Shown here: positions 36,238-44,188 of the stretch, one piece after another
How the letters are laid out: each line of letters begins with the position of its first letter
Position numbering within the stretch: the first letter of the stretch is position 1
Source of the DNA: Bacillota bacterium
GTDB lineage: Bacteria; Bacillota; Clostridia; Lachnospirales; Lachnospiraceae
Assembly (NCBI GenBank): GCA_023410575.1
Contig: JAEYPP010000016.1
Location: 124,001 to 188,000 of the forward strand
Direction of reading: 5' to 3'
Length of the DNA: 64,000 bases
Position numbers and translations under genes: made by a program
The notes under the pieces: model-generated
The model's input: only the letters and a program-made list of their open reading frames with translations
Told to the model about the DNA's origin: nothing
Databases searched by the model: none

Positions 36238-36651
36238 ATGGCATTGCATGAGGCTTTAATTCGTGAAGAGAAGGATGGTTCCATAAGCTTTGGAGATTAC
36301 ACGTTGGAAGTAAAATCCAAGATGTCTGATTTTGAGCATAATGGTGATTTGTATAAAGTTAAAACTTATAATGAGATAACAAAATTGGAAAAGAATGGTC
36401 TCTTTATCTACGAGTCAGTTCCAGGTACAGCAGTATATCATATGAATATCACAGAGAAGGAAGTAAGCTTTCTTGTAAGTGGTAGTGAGGATGCTCAGAT
36501 TACTTTGGAATTGGAAGCTGAAAAAGAATATAAAATTTTAATTGATGATACGAATGTAGGCAAGATGAAAACTAACCTTGGTGGTAAGCTTGTACTAAGT
36601 GTTGAACTTTCCTGTACAAGAGAAGTTCAAATCAAGGTCATCAAGTGTTAA
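36238..36651 (+). CDS. Conserved small protein of unknown function
   Basis: A 137-aa acidic, beta-rich protein with no signal peptide, membrane helix or catalytic motif that I recognise. Its start, MALHEALIREEKDGSISFGDYTL, has an excellent ribosome site (CAGGAGGATAAGGG). A central YKVKTYNEITKLEKNGLFIY and a closing beta-strand region suggest a single small beta domain. It has its own 143-nt upstream gap after clpC and a terminator after it, so it is probably a monocistronic, well-expressed cytosolic protein. I cannot assign a function. Confidence 0.65.
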   Translation: MALHEALIREEKDGSISFGDYTLEVKSKMSDFEHNGDLYKVKTYNEITKLEKNGLFIYESVPGTAVYHMNITEKEVSFLVSGSEDAQITLELEAEKEYKILIDDTNVGKMKTNLGGKLVLSVELSCTREVQIKVIKC

Positions 36652-36669
36652 TATGTGTTAATAGCTTCT

Positions 36670-36702
36670 ATGCCGCCCTTAAAAAGGCGGCATTATGGCT
36701 TT
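36670..36702 (+). terminator. Terminator after the small unknown gene
   Basis: ATGCCGCC and GGCGGCAT form an 8-bp stem around CTTAAAAA, followed by a short, imperfect T-rich tail. Confidence 0.7.
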
Positions 36703-36748
36703 TTAGGATGAATCGATGTTATATTTTTAAGTGAGGGAGTAAGGAGCA

Positions 36749-38107
36749 ATGGCAAAGAAAAGTACAGTTTTTTTCTGTAAAGAATGTGGTTATGAATCAG
36801 CTAAATGGGTGGGACAATGTCCTGCTTGTAAATGTTGGAATTCATTTGCGGAAGAGCCTGTAGTAAAAAAGACAACAATAGCAAAATCAACCGTAGGTAA
36901 CTTTTCGGAGCCAAAGTATTTATCCAGTGTTCAAACGAATGAGGAGGAAAGGGTTTGTATAGGCATCAGCGAATTTGACCGAGTGCTGGGCGGTGGAATT
37001 GTAAGTGGTTCACTTGTTTTAGTTGGTGGTGACCCTGGAATTGGGAAATCGACGCTTTTGCTCCAGATGTGTAAGTTACTATCAGAAAAAAAGAAAAAAG
37101 TGCTTTATGTTTCAGGAGAAGAGTCTTTACGTCAAATTAAAATGCGAGCGGAGAGACTTGGACAATTTACGGGTGATTTACTATTACTTTCCGAAACGAA
37201 TTTAGATCACATAGAAAATGTGGTGGCAAAGGACAAGCCAGAAATTATGGTTATCGATTCGATACAAACCATGTATAAAGAGGATATTGCAGCCTCTCCG
37301 GGAAGTGTTAGCCAAGTTCGTGAGTCTACAGGTGCTTTGATGCATATGGCAAAAGGGCTTGGAATCACTATATTTATCGTGGGACATGTTACAAAGGAGG
37401 GTGTTGTAGCAGGACCACGAGTGTTAGAGCATATGGTCGATACGGTCTTATATTTTGAAGGTGACAATACAGCAGCTTATCGAATTTTACGAGCAGTAAA
37501 GAATCGCTTTGGCTCGACAAACGAAGTTGGTGTATTCGAAATGAAGAATAGTGGTTTGATAGAGATTACGAATCCATCTGAGTATATGTTGCAAGGAAAA
37601 CCAGAGGATGAGCCAGGTTCCATCATTGCTGCTTCGATGGAGGGTACACGAACTATGTTAGTTGAAGTTCAGGCGCTTGTATGTCAGACTTATTATAATA
37701 TGCCGAGACGAACAGCAGCTGGAACCGATTACAACCGAGTGAATCTATTGATGGCTGTTCTTGAGAAGAGACTAGGAATTCAGCTTGCATCATGCGATGC
37801 GTACGTGAATGTTGCTGGTGGTATGAGAATAAATGAACCAGCTTTAGATTTGGCAATTGTTTGTGCAATTCTTTCTTCCTATCGTAATAAATCATTAAAT
37901 AGCAAGACAATCGTATTTGGTGAGGTTGGACTAACAGGTGAAGTAAGGGCTGTTAGTATGGCAGAGCAACGTGTCCTTGACGCAAAAAAAATGGGATATG
38001 AAGTATGCATACTTCCTCAGGTTAATAAAGAACATATCAAAGTAAGTGGGATTCAATTAATTGGTATACGTAATATTAGAGAACTCAATTCATTGCTTCG
38101 CGAATAA
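36749..38107 (+). CDS. radA: DNA repair protein RadA/Sms
   Basis: A 452-aa branch-migration helicase-like protein. The N-terminal zinc finger uses C10, C13, C24 and C27. The RecA-like core has Walker A GGDPGIGKS near residues 92-100, the RadA signature KNRFG (251-255) and a C-terminal Lon-protease-like domain (about 330-452). It processes recombination intermediates and stabilises D-loops. The start has AAGGAG just upstream. An unknown coiled-coil gene follows 20 nt after its stop. Confidence 0.97.
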   Translation: MAKKSTVFFCKECGYESAKWVGQCPACKCWNSFAEEPVVKKTTIAKSTVGNFSEPKYLSSVQTNEEERVCIGISEFDRVLGGGIVSGSLVLVGGDPGIGKSTLLLQMCKLLSEKKKKVLYVSGEESLRQIKMRAERLGQFTGDLLLLSETNLDHIENVVAKDKPEIMVIDSIQTMYKEDIAASPGSVSQVRESTGALMHMAKGLGITIFIVGHVTKEGVVAGPRVLEHMVDTVLYFEGDNTAAYRILRAVKNRFGSTNEVGVFEMKNSGLIEITNPSEYMLQGKPEDEPGSIIAASMEGTRTMLVEVQALVCQTYYNMPRRTAAGTDYNRVNLLMAVLEKRLGIQLASCDAYVNVAGGMRINEPALDLAIVCAILSSYRNKSLNSKTIVFGEVGLTGEVRAVSMAEQRVLDAKKMGYEVCILPQVNKEHIKVSGIQLIGIRNIRELNSLLRE

Positions 38108-38127
38108 TTAAGAGGGGGATGACTACT

Positions 38128-38559
38128 ATGCAGCCAGAACAGCCAAAACAGGTTATAGAAGCCCTAACTGTATCACAGGAGCTGATTGAGAGGAGTTCTT
38201 TTGACTCCATCAATCAGCACGATAAAGTTGCTAATCTATTTTCTAAGTTTGTAGCGGATTTTAATGTAATCATGATGAATTTAGAAGCGATGAATGAGCA
38301 AATAGAGAAACTTGTAGAATCTTCAGGGGATTCATGCAATAGTGATCAAGAGATAGATGGAATAACACAAACGTTAGTGGATCAAAGCCTAATGATAATC
38401 GAGGCTAGTAAATGCCTAAATACTATAATGGAAGAACAATCAAAAGAAAGCGATACCATACATGAGATGGAAATGCAGATAGCAGAGCAAAGAGATATTA
38501 TTGATGAGGTGTGTTGCATACTAAAATCAATTGATTTCAATACGAGTCACAATAAATAG
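38128..38559 (+). CDS. Small helical protein of unknown function
   Basis: A 143-aa acidic protein, almost all helical, with heptad-like spacing in its middle and C-terminal parts (MNEQIEKLVESSGDS; EMEMQIAEQRDIIDEVCC) but no membrane segment. It loosely recalls the cytoplasmic coiled coil of chemoreceptors or a flagellar chaperone, but I cannot assign a family. The ATG at 38128 lies 9 nt after GAGGGGG; the ATG at 38119 abuts that site and was rejected. It lies between radA and the beta-propeller operon. Confidence 0.6.
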   Translation: MQPEQPKQVIEALTVSQELIERSSFDSINQHDKVANLFSKFVADFNVIMMNLEAMNEQIEKLVESSGDSCNSDQEIDGITQTLVDQSLMIIEASKCLNTIMEEQSKESDTIHEMEMQIAEQRDIIDEVCCILKSIDFNTSHNK

Positions 38560-38613
38560 ACAGTAGAATTATGCATAATAACAAAGGATTGAAGAGATAG
38601 AGAGGAAGTTAAA

Positions 38614-40374
38614 GTGGTGAAGCGAGTTGTGAAAACAATTAAGAAACATAAATTGCGTTTATTTGTAATAATTTTAGCAATTGTAGTTATGGTTCTAGGA
38701 TATCGTGGTTTTAAGCTATTAGTCAAGGTTGGTAATATAAAGTATATTTATAATTATACACACGATACGCAAGGCAGCTTACCAGTTCAACAAAATCTTG
38801 GGAATAAAGTCAATGCTGATGCAACTGAGGCAAAAGCAACAGCTGCAACTGAACCTAGCTTACTTGGTATAACAACTAGAATTCAAGTAGATGGGAAAGA
38901 TGTTTCTAGTTATTCTAGAAAGGACAAAATATATTTTACCTCTAATGATTTTGAAAATTATACAAACTGGAAGGGAATAACAACCTTTCGAGGAGATTAT
39001 AGTAGAAATTTACAGGCTTATGGTACAGCAACAATTACAATGGAAGCCTTCGATGATGAGATTTGGGATTATTCTACTGGTAAGGTTTTAAAAAGCAATG
39101 GTGTTGATTATTGGTCTGGTAATGGTTGGACAGGTCAACCTTTATTAGTTCAATGGGATGAGCAGACAAAGAAGGTAATGAATTTGTATGCTTTTGCGAA
39201 AAATAATGAAAATCTCGTTGAAGTTATCTACCCAGGAATGGATGGTTTTATACATTTTCTTGATGCTAAGACAGGAGAACCAACTCGAGATGCTATCAAT
39301 GTCGGGATGACTTTTAAGGGGACATGTTCTCTATATCCTGGAGATGCACCGATTTTAGTTCTTGGTTCTGGAGATGCACAAACTGGTGTATTTGGAGAAT
39401 GTATTAGTCCTAGAATCTATATCTATAGCTTAATTGATGGCAAGAAGCTTTACGAGTTTGCGGACAATGATCCAATTGCACCTCGTATATGGCATGCATT
39501 TGATAGTTCTGCCATTTTTCATAAAGAAACAGATACTCTAATCGCAATTGGCGAGAATGGAGTAATTTATACATTAAAGTTAAATACAAAGTACAATAAA
39601 GCAACTGGTGAATTATCAATTCATCCATCCGAAGAAGTAAAGGCAGTTTATAGTGCAGCGAGGAATTCAGAGGACGGTTACTTGTGGGGTAGTGAAAGTA
39701 GTGCAAGTGTTTGGCAAAACTACCTCTTCCTTGGAGATAACGGAGGAGTTGTGTATTGTGTGGATTTAAATACAATGCAACTTGTATGGACTCAAGATGT
39801 ATTCGATGACGTTAACTCCAGTGTGATTTTTGAAGAAGATGAAGCTGGTAATAAGTATCTTTATGTAGCAACTACTCTTAAATATCAGACAAATAGTCAC
39901 AATATGGGAGAAGCGAACGTATTTAAGTTGAATGCAATGTCAGGTGAAGTAATCTGGAGAAAACCGTATGAGGTACATACGGTCAAAGGGCTTGCAGGTG
40001 GATTTCTAGCAACTGGCGTTTCGGGAAAAGGAGTTGTGTCTGATTATGTCTTTTACTTTGTATCTAAGACTCCGAAAGTTGATAGTGGATACCTTGTTGC
40101 ATTAGATAAAGAAACTGGAAAGGAAGTATGGAGGCTTGACCCAGAAACAGATTCCTGGAGCTCAATGAACATCGTTTATACAAAAGATGGAAGAGCATAC
40201 CTGATCCAAGGCGGTTATGATGGCAACTTGATGTTGATTGATGCTACCAATGGAAAAATCAAGGATCGAATCTATCTTGGTGGTGGAGGCATTGAGGCAA
40301 CTTGTGCTGTATTTGATAATCACATTGTGGTAGGAACTAGAAATGAAAAAATCGTTGGGGTGACGGTAAAATGA
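38614..40374 (+). CDS. Membrane-anchored PQQ-type beta-propeller protein
   Basis: A 586-aa protein with a basic N-terminus, one membrane helix (about 15-32) and an exported beta-propeller of PQQ/WD-like blades (about 110-586). Blade signatures include VYCVDLNTMQLVWTQDV, VFKLNAMSGEVIWRKPY, LVALDKETGKEVWRLDP and LMLIDATNGKIKDRIYL. The 'A-l-d-x-x-T-G-x-x-v-W' pattern is clear, but no PQQ cofactor or dehydrogenase residues are seen; it is likely a scaffold or ligand-binding propeller like BamB. The start is GTG 38614 (or GTG 38617) behind GAGGAAG. Its stop overlaps the next ATG (ATGA), so translation is coupled to the binding-protein gene. Confidence 0.82.
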   Translation: MVKRVVKTIKKHKLRLFVIILAIVVMVLGYRGFKLLVKVGNIKYIYNYTHDTQGSLPVQQNLGNKVNADATEAKATAATEPSLLGITTRIQVDGKDVSSYSRKDKIYFTSNDFENYTNWKGITTFRGDYSRNLQAYGTATITMEAFDDEIWDYSTGKVLKSNGVDYWSGNGWTGQPLLVQWDEQTKKVMNLYAFAKNNENLVEVIYPGMDGFIHFLDAKTGEPTRDAINVGMTFKGTCSLYPGDAPILVLGSGDAQTGVFGECISPRIYIYSLIDGKKLYEFADNDPIAPRIWHAFDSSAIFHKETDTLIAIGENGVIYTLKLNTKYNKATGELSIHPSEEVKAVYSAARNSEDGYLWGSESSASVWQNYLFLGDNGGVVYCVDLNTMQLVWTQDVFDDVNSSVIFEEDEAGNKYLYVATTLKYQTNSHNMGEANVFKLNAMSGEVIWRKPYEVHTVKGLAGGFLATGVSGKGVVSDYVFYFVSKTPKVDSGYLVALDKETGKEVWRLDPETDSWSSMNIVYTKDGRAYLIQGGYDGNLMLIDATNGKIKDRIYLGGGGIEATCAVFDNHIVVGTRNEKIVGVTVK

Positions 40375-41225
40375 TAAAGACCAAGAATAAAGTAATAACA
40401 GTATCAATACTAATTGTTATTGTTATACTTTCTGCAAGTTTTGGATTATTTAAAGAAGATAATGGAGTTGTGTCTCCTAATATAGAAACGATTGGTGAGA
40501 TGGAACGGACATCTCTTGGTGGAGTTTCCTCACAAATGCCAGATAATAGTGCAAAAATATTATTTGAAAGTTTACTTGGTGTAAAACTACAAAACTATCA
40601 TTCCTATCAGAATGTATTCGAGACTATATCAGCATTAAGGGCGAATGAAATACAAGCAGCGTGGTTTCCAGATGTTACTGTCAATTATTTATTACAAGTA
40701 GAGAAAGGATTGAAGGAAATTCCAACACCTGACAGCGAACAACCACGATTAGAGTTTGCCATGGCATTAAAGTCGGATAATACACTGCTTCGGGATGAAT
40801 TAAACTCTGCATTAACCTCTCTAAAGAACGATGGTAAGCTTGAGAATTTACAAGATTATTATGTAACTAATGCACCATCAGCAATGAGATATACACCTTA
40901 CGATATGGAAGAAATCGTAGATAGCAATCAGACGTTGTATGTCGGTGTTACGGGAGCTGTTTGGCCAATAGATTTGATAGATATCGAATTAAAGCCGTAT
41001 GGATTTTCTGTCGCTCTTATGAATGAAATTGGTAAATTAATAAAAAAAGACATTCAATTTGTAACACTTCGTAATGATACAGCTTTTTCTAGCTTAATGG
41101 GTGGGAAGGTTGATTTGTTATTTTGCTATGGTACGAGTAAAAGTACATTAACAGACAAAAAGAATTACATCATGACAGATGGATACTATCCAATGTATAA
41201 GTATTCGTATCTGGTATTAGAATAG
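40371..41225 (+). CDS. Solute-binding-protein-like protein with swapped lobe order
   Basis: A 284-aa protein anchored by an N-terminal membrane helix (about 8-26). Residues about 45-165 read like the second lobe and C-terminal helices of an amino-acid (SBP_bac_3) binding protein: a 'Y-x-S-Y-x-x-x-x-x-x-x-L-x-x-x-x-I-x-A' segment, then EFAMALKSDNTLLRDELNSA and LKNDGKLENL. Residues about 188-284 read like the first lobe: LYVGVTGAVWPIDL, YGFSVALMNEIGKLI, LMGGKVDLLF, ending in YSYLVLE. In canonical proteins lobe 1 comes first. This suggests a circular permutation or two degenerate half-domains. It is translationally coupled to the beta-propeller. Confidence 0.7.
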   Translation: MIKTKNKVITVSILIVIVILSASFGLFKEDNGVVSPNIETIGEMERTSLGGVSSQMPDNSAKILFESLLGVKLQNYHSYQNVFETISALRANEIQAAWFPDVTVNYLLQVEKGLKEIPTPDSEQPRLEFAMALKSDNTLLRDELNSALTSLKNDGKLENLQDYYVTNAPSAMRYTPYDMEEIVDSNQTLYVGVTGAVWPIDLIDIELKPYGFSVALMNEIGKLIKKDIQFVTLRNDTAFSSLMGGKVDLLFCYGTSKSTLTDKKNYIMTDGYYPMYKYSYLVLE

Positions 41226-41234
41226 GGGGCTAAT

Positions 41235-41900
41235 ATGAATATACTAAGTAATTTGATGGATGCGGTTAACAATAACCTAATCTCCGGAGATGCTTATTAC
41301 ATTATATTAAAGAGTGTAATTGTTACTTTTTCAATTACAGTGATTGCTTGGGGGGTAACTTTTGTTCTAGGAACACTAGTTAGTTACTTTATGTCTTATA
41401 ATCAAAGAATCATCTGTTCTATCTGTTCAGCAATTAGCTTCCTTTTGCGAAGTACACCAGTTTTATTATTGTTATTATTGATGTATTATGTAGTATTTAA
41501 AAATATAAATTTGAATCTTACGTTATTGACGGGAATTACAATTGGTTTATATGGAGCAGGACATTTATCTGAAATAGTAGCGAGACAGGTAAAAAAAGCA
41601 AGCGAGGAACAAGATGAGGTTATCATAAAGCGTTTGCGACAAGTGTATTTTACTGTAACATTGCCACAGATGCTCGAGGATACAATGTTTATGTCAAAAC
41701 GTCTGTGTGTTCAAATATTACAATGGACTACAGTTGTTGGATATATCACAGTGAATGATTTAACCGAGGTCATGAATCGAATTGGTCAAAGAACTATGTA
41801 TCCTTTTTTTTCAATTGCTGTGAGTATTATATGCTACCTCATTGCAACAATTATCATCGAAAGTTTTTTTCGGTTTCTAGAAAAGAAAATACGTAAATAA
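41235..41900 (+). CDS. Polar amino-acid-type ABC permease, degenerate EAA loop
   Basis: A 221-aa protein with about five membrane helices, similar in layout to HisM/GlnP permeases. The family's FLLRSTPVLLLLLLMYYV (R-x-T-P) is near residues 73-90 and IGLYGAGHLSEIVA near residue 112. The cytoplasmic EAA loop, which docks the ATPase and usually has E-A-A-x-x-x-G, reads EEQDEVIIKRLRQVYFTVTL and lacks both the alanines and the glycine; only the following L-P-Q is kept. No ABC ATPase gene is adjacent. It may pair with a distant ATPase or may no longer work as a transporter. It starts 9 nt after the binding-protein gene. Confidence 0.78.
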   Translation: MNILSNLMDAVNNNLISGDAYYIILKSVIVTFSITVIAWGVTFVLGTLVSYFMSYNQRIICSICSAISFLLRSTPVLLLLLLMYYVVFKNINLNLTLLTGITIGLYGAGHLSEIVARQVKKASEEQDEVIIKRLRQVYFTVTLPQMLEDTMFMSKRLCVQILQWTTVVGYITVNDLTEVMNRIGQRTMYPFFSIAVSIICYLIATIIIESFFRFLEKKIRK

Positions 41901-42034
41901 AAACTCTGGTAGGTTCTGGGATTATTGACTTATGAAACCACTTCTTATATAATTGTCATGTGGTTTTACTAATGTCTTTTCTAGTGAAATTACGAATAAG
42001 GAGGGCGTATTATGTGCTATCCAAGGAGAGGAAG

Positions 42035-43441
42035 ATGCAAATGAAGCAATATGATGTTGTTATTATAGGTGCAGGTCCAGCTGGTATCTTTACAGCTTTG
42101 GAGATGATAAAAAAAGGTAGCAAGAAAACAATTGCTATCGTTGAAAAGGGAAAACCTGTAGAGAAGCGTCGTTGCCCAAAGACTAAGACAAAACAGTGTG
42201 TTAATTGTAAGCCATATTGCCATATTACAACTGGATTTTCTGGTGCAGGAGCATTCTCAGACGGTAAACTTTCATTGAGTTATGAAGTTGGAGGAGATCT
42301 CCCAACATTAATTGGTGAAGATTTGGCACAAGAAACAATTCATTATACTGATGGAATTTATCTTGAATTTGGTGCAGATCAAAAGATTGAGGGAGTTAGT
42401 GAACCAGAAAAGACGAAGGAAATTCGTAAACGCGCCATTCAGGCAGGTCTTAAGCTTGTGGATTGCCCAATACGTCATCTTGGTACAGAAAAGGCTCAGG
42501 AGATTTATCATAGCATTGAGCAATTTTTACTTAATAATGGAGTGGAAATCTACTTCGATTACCACTGTAATAATTTAATTATTGAAGACAATATATGTAA
42601 AGGTGCAATTATTGAGAATACACTTCATCATGAGGACGTCCTAGAATTGATGGGAGCAAATATTATTGTTGCTACTGGAAGAAAAGGTGCTGATTGGTTA
42701 GAGAAATTGTGTGAAGAACATGATATTGCTCATCAACCAGGTACCGTTGATATTGGTGTACGTGTTGAAGTTCGTAATGAGATTATGGAGGATGTTAATA
42801 AGGTTCTATATGAATCGAAGTTAATTGGATATCCAGCACCATTTAAGAATAAAGTTAGAACATTTTGTCAGAACCCAGGTGGTTTTGTAAGTCAGGAAAA
42901 TTATGATAATGATTTAGCTGTCGTAAATGGACATTCCTATAAGGAAACAAAATCCAATAATACGAACTTAGCAATTTTAGTTTCTCATAATTTTAATCAA
43001 CCATTTAATCAACCAATCGCTTATGCGCAAAAGGTTGGTGAATTGACGAATATGCTAAGTTGTGGTCACATCTTAGTTCAACGGTACGGGGATATCTTGT
43101 CAGGTAAGAGAACATGGCCAAAGGAATTAAGTCAGAGTAATGTTCGTCCAACGTTACCAGATGCGGTAGCAGGAGATATTACAGCAGCGATGCCATATCG
43201 TGCGATGACGAATATCATTAACTTTATTCAGGCTGTCGATAATGTAGTACCTGGTTTTGCAAGTACGGAGACATTATTATATTCCCCTGAATTGAAGTTC
43301 TATAGTAATCGAATCAAGATGGATGAACAATTTGATACGAACATACAAGGCTTATATTGTTTAGGAGATTCTTCTGGATGGACCCGTGGTCTTATGATGG
43401 CCTCTGTTATGGGTGTCTTAATGGGTAGAAGATTGGTATAG
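42035..43441 (+). CDS. FAD-dependent oxidoreductase (COG2509-like)
   Basis: A 468-aa flavoprotein. The N-terminal FAD motif IIGAGPAGIFTALEM is near residues 9-23. A Cys-rich stretch (KRRCPKTKTKQCVNCKPYC, about 45-64) and ITTGFSGAGAFSDGKLSL (about 66-83) follow. A C-terminal GLYCLGDSSGWTRGLMMASVMG closes the FAD site. This is the architecture of the uncharacterised COG2509 FAD-dependent dehydrogenases; the substrate is unknown. ATG 42035 follows AAGGAG and is preferred to the ATG at 41960, which would add an unrelated 25-residue N-terminus. Repeat B starts 9 nt after the stop. Confidence 0.87.
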   Translation: MQMKQYDVVIIGAGPAGIFTALEMIKKGSKKTIAIVEKGKPVEKRRCPKTKTKQCVNCKPYCHITTGFSGAGAFSDGKLSLSYEVGGDLPTLIGEDLAQETIHYTDGIYLEFGADQKIEGVSEPEKTKEIRKRAIQAGLKLVDCPIRHLGTEKAQEIYHSIEQFLLNNGVEIYFDYHCNNLIIEDNICKGAIIENTLHHEDVLELMGANIIVATGRKGADWLEKLCEEHDIAHQPGTVDIGVRVEVRNEIMEDVNKVLYESKLIGYPAPFKNKVRTFCQNPGGFVSQENYDNDLAVVNGHSYKETKSNNTNLAILVSHNFNQPFNQPIAYAQKVGELTNMLSCGHILVQRYGDILSGKRTWPKELSQSNVRPTLPDAVAGDITAAMPYRAMTNIINFIQAVDNVVPGFASTETLLYSPELKFYSNRIKMDEQFDTNIQGLYCLGDSSGWTRGLMMASVMGVLMGRRLV

Positions 43442-43449
43442 TTGCCTGA

Positions 43450-43649
43450 CGTCATTTTGCACAATGAGACATTCTGATATGGGATGACAAACATAATTCA
43501 TTCGCAACACGCTCTCGCTTGGATGAAGTCGTAGCGGTACGTAAGGGCCTAAAATACAGGCCCCAAGTACCGACGACTTCATAACAGTATGCTTCTGAAT
43601 TAAGTTTGTCATCCCATTTTTAGCAAGTCGATTGATGTGCAAAATGACG
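43450..43649. repeat. Repeat family B, full copy
   Basis: A 200-bp element with perfect 14-bp terminal inverted repeats: CGTCATTTTGCACA at 43450-43463 and its complement at 43636-43649. A second inverted repeat, GGGATGACAAAC / GTTTGTCATCCC, lies at 43481-43492 and 43604-43615. At the centre a strong hairpin pairs ATGAAGTCGT and GCGGTAC with GTACCG and ACGACTTCAT, capped by GGGCCT/AGGCCC (43523-43582). It has no ORF and the features of a non-autonomous MITE or a structured RNA. A deleted copy lies at 5517. Confidence 0.82.
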
Positions 43650-43726
43650 AATGCAATTTCTAGGGGTGGAACTTAGTTTTGCAATTCACTTGTTTGCCTG
43701 AATTAAAAAAATTATTCAGAATGGTA

Positions 43727-43755
43727 TTGACAATTCAAACAATTCATAGTAATAT
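43727..43755 (+). promoter_or_regulatory. Promoter of tRNA-Trp
   Basis: TTGACA, a 17-nt spacer and TAATAT, ending 30 nt before the tRNA gene. Confidence 0.75.
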
Positions 43756-43785
43756 ATTTAAGCACGGTGAAGCCGTACAACAAAT

Positions 43786-43858
43786 AGGGGTATAGTTCAG
43801 CTGGTAGAATAACGGTCTCCAAAACCGCAGGTCGTGGGTTCAAATCCTACTGCCCCTG
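43786..43858 (+). tRNA. tRNA-Trp (anticodon CCA)
   Basis: A full cloverleaf. The acceptor AGGGGTA pairs with TGCCCCT, the discriminator is G, and the D-loop contains AGCTGGTAGAA. The anticodon loop is CTCCAAA with anticodon CCA. The T-arm GTGGG-TTCAAAT-CCTAC is present. The 3' CCA is not encoded. It stands alone with its own promoter and terminator. Confidence 0.96.
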
Positions 43859-43869
43859 GACAATGAAGT

Positions 43870-43907
43870 AATCGGGAAACGCTAAAACAAACGTTTCCCG
43901 ATTTTTT
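43870..43907 (+). terminator. Terminator after tRNA-Trp
   Basis: AATCGGGAAACG pairs perfectly with CGTTTCCCGATT, followed by TTTTT. The remaining gap to 44188 is AT-rich and shows no gene, repeat or recognised RNA. Confidence 0.93.
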
Positions 43908-44188
43908 GCGTGTAGCCGAGATTGATTACAATGTCATTACTAACCTAAATAGCTAGCTTAACTTAACAAGAACTCAAATTAATACAAGTAAACACTTTTA
44001 TTCCATCTATTGCTATTAAAAGAAAATGTAGTATAATATCAAAATAGATAAATTAGAACACGTAATATATTTTAACTGATAAAAACATCCAATTAACATC
44101 AGTAAACATTCATGCAGTCTACTCAATATTATTTGCATACTTTAATTGAGTAAGATAATTTACTTCTTAATAAAAGAAAGGGCAAAAT

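Noticed and set aside
38614..40374. PQQ-dependent alcohol dehydrogenase
   Set aside because: Propeller blades are present, but the cofactor-binding and calcium-site residues expected of quinoprotein dehydrogenases are not visible, and the protein has an N-terminal anchor.
43911..44188. Lysine riboswitch ahead of lysA
   Set aside because: None of the L-box words present before dapA occur in this gap.
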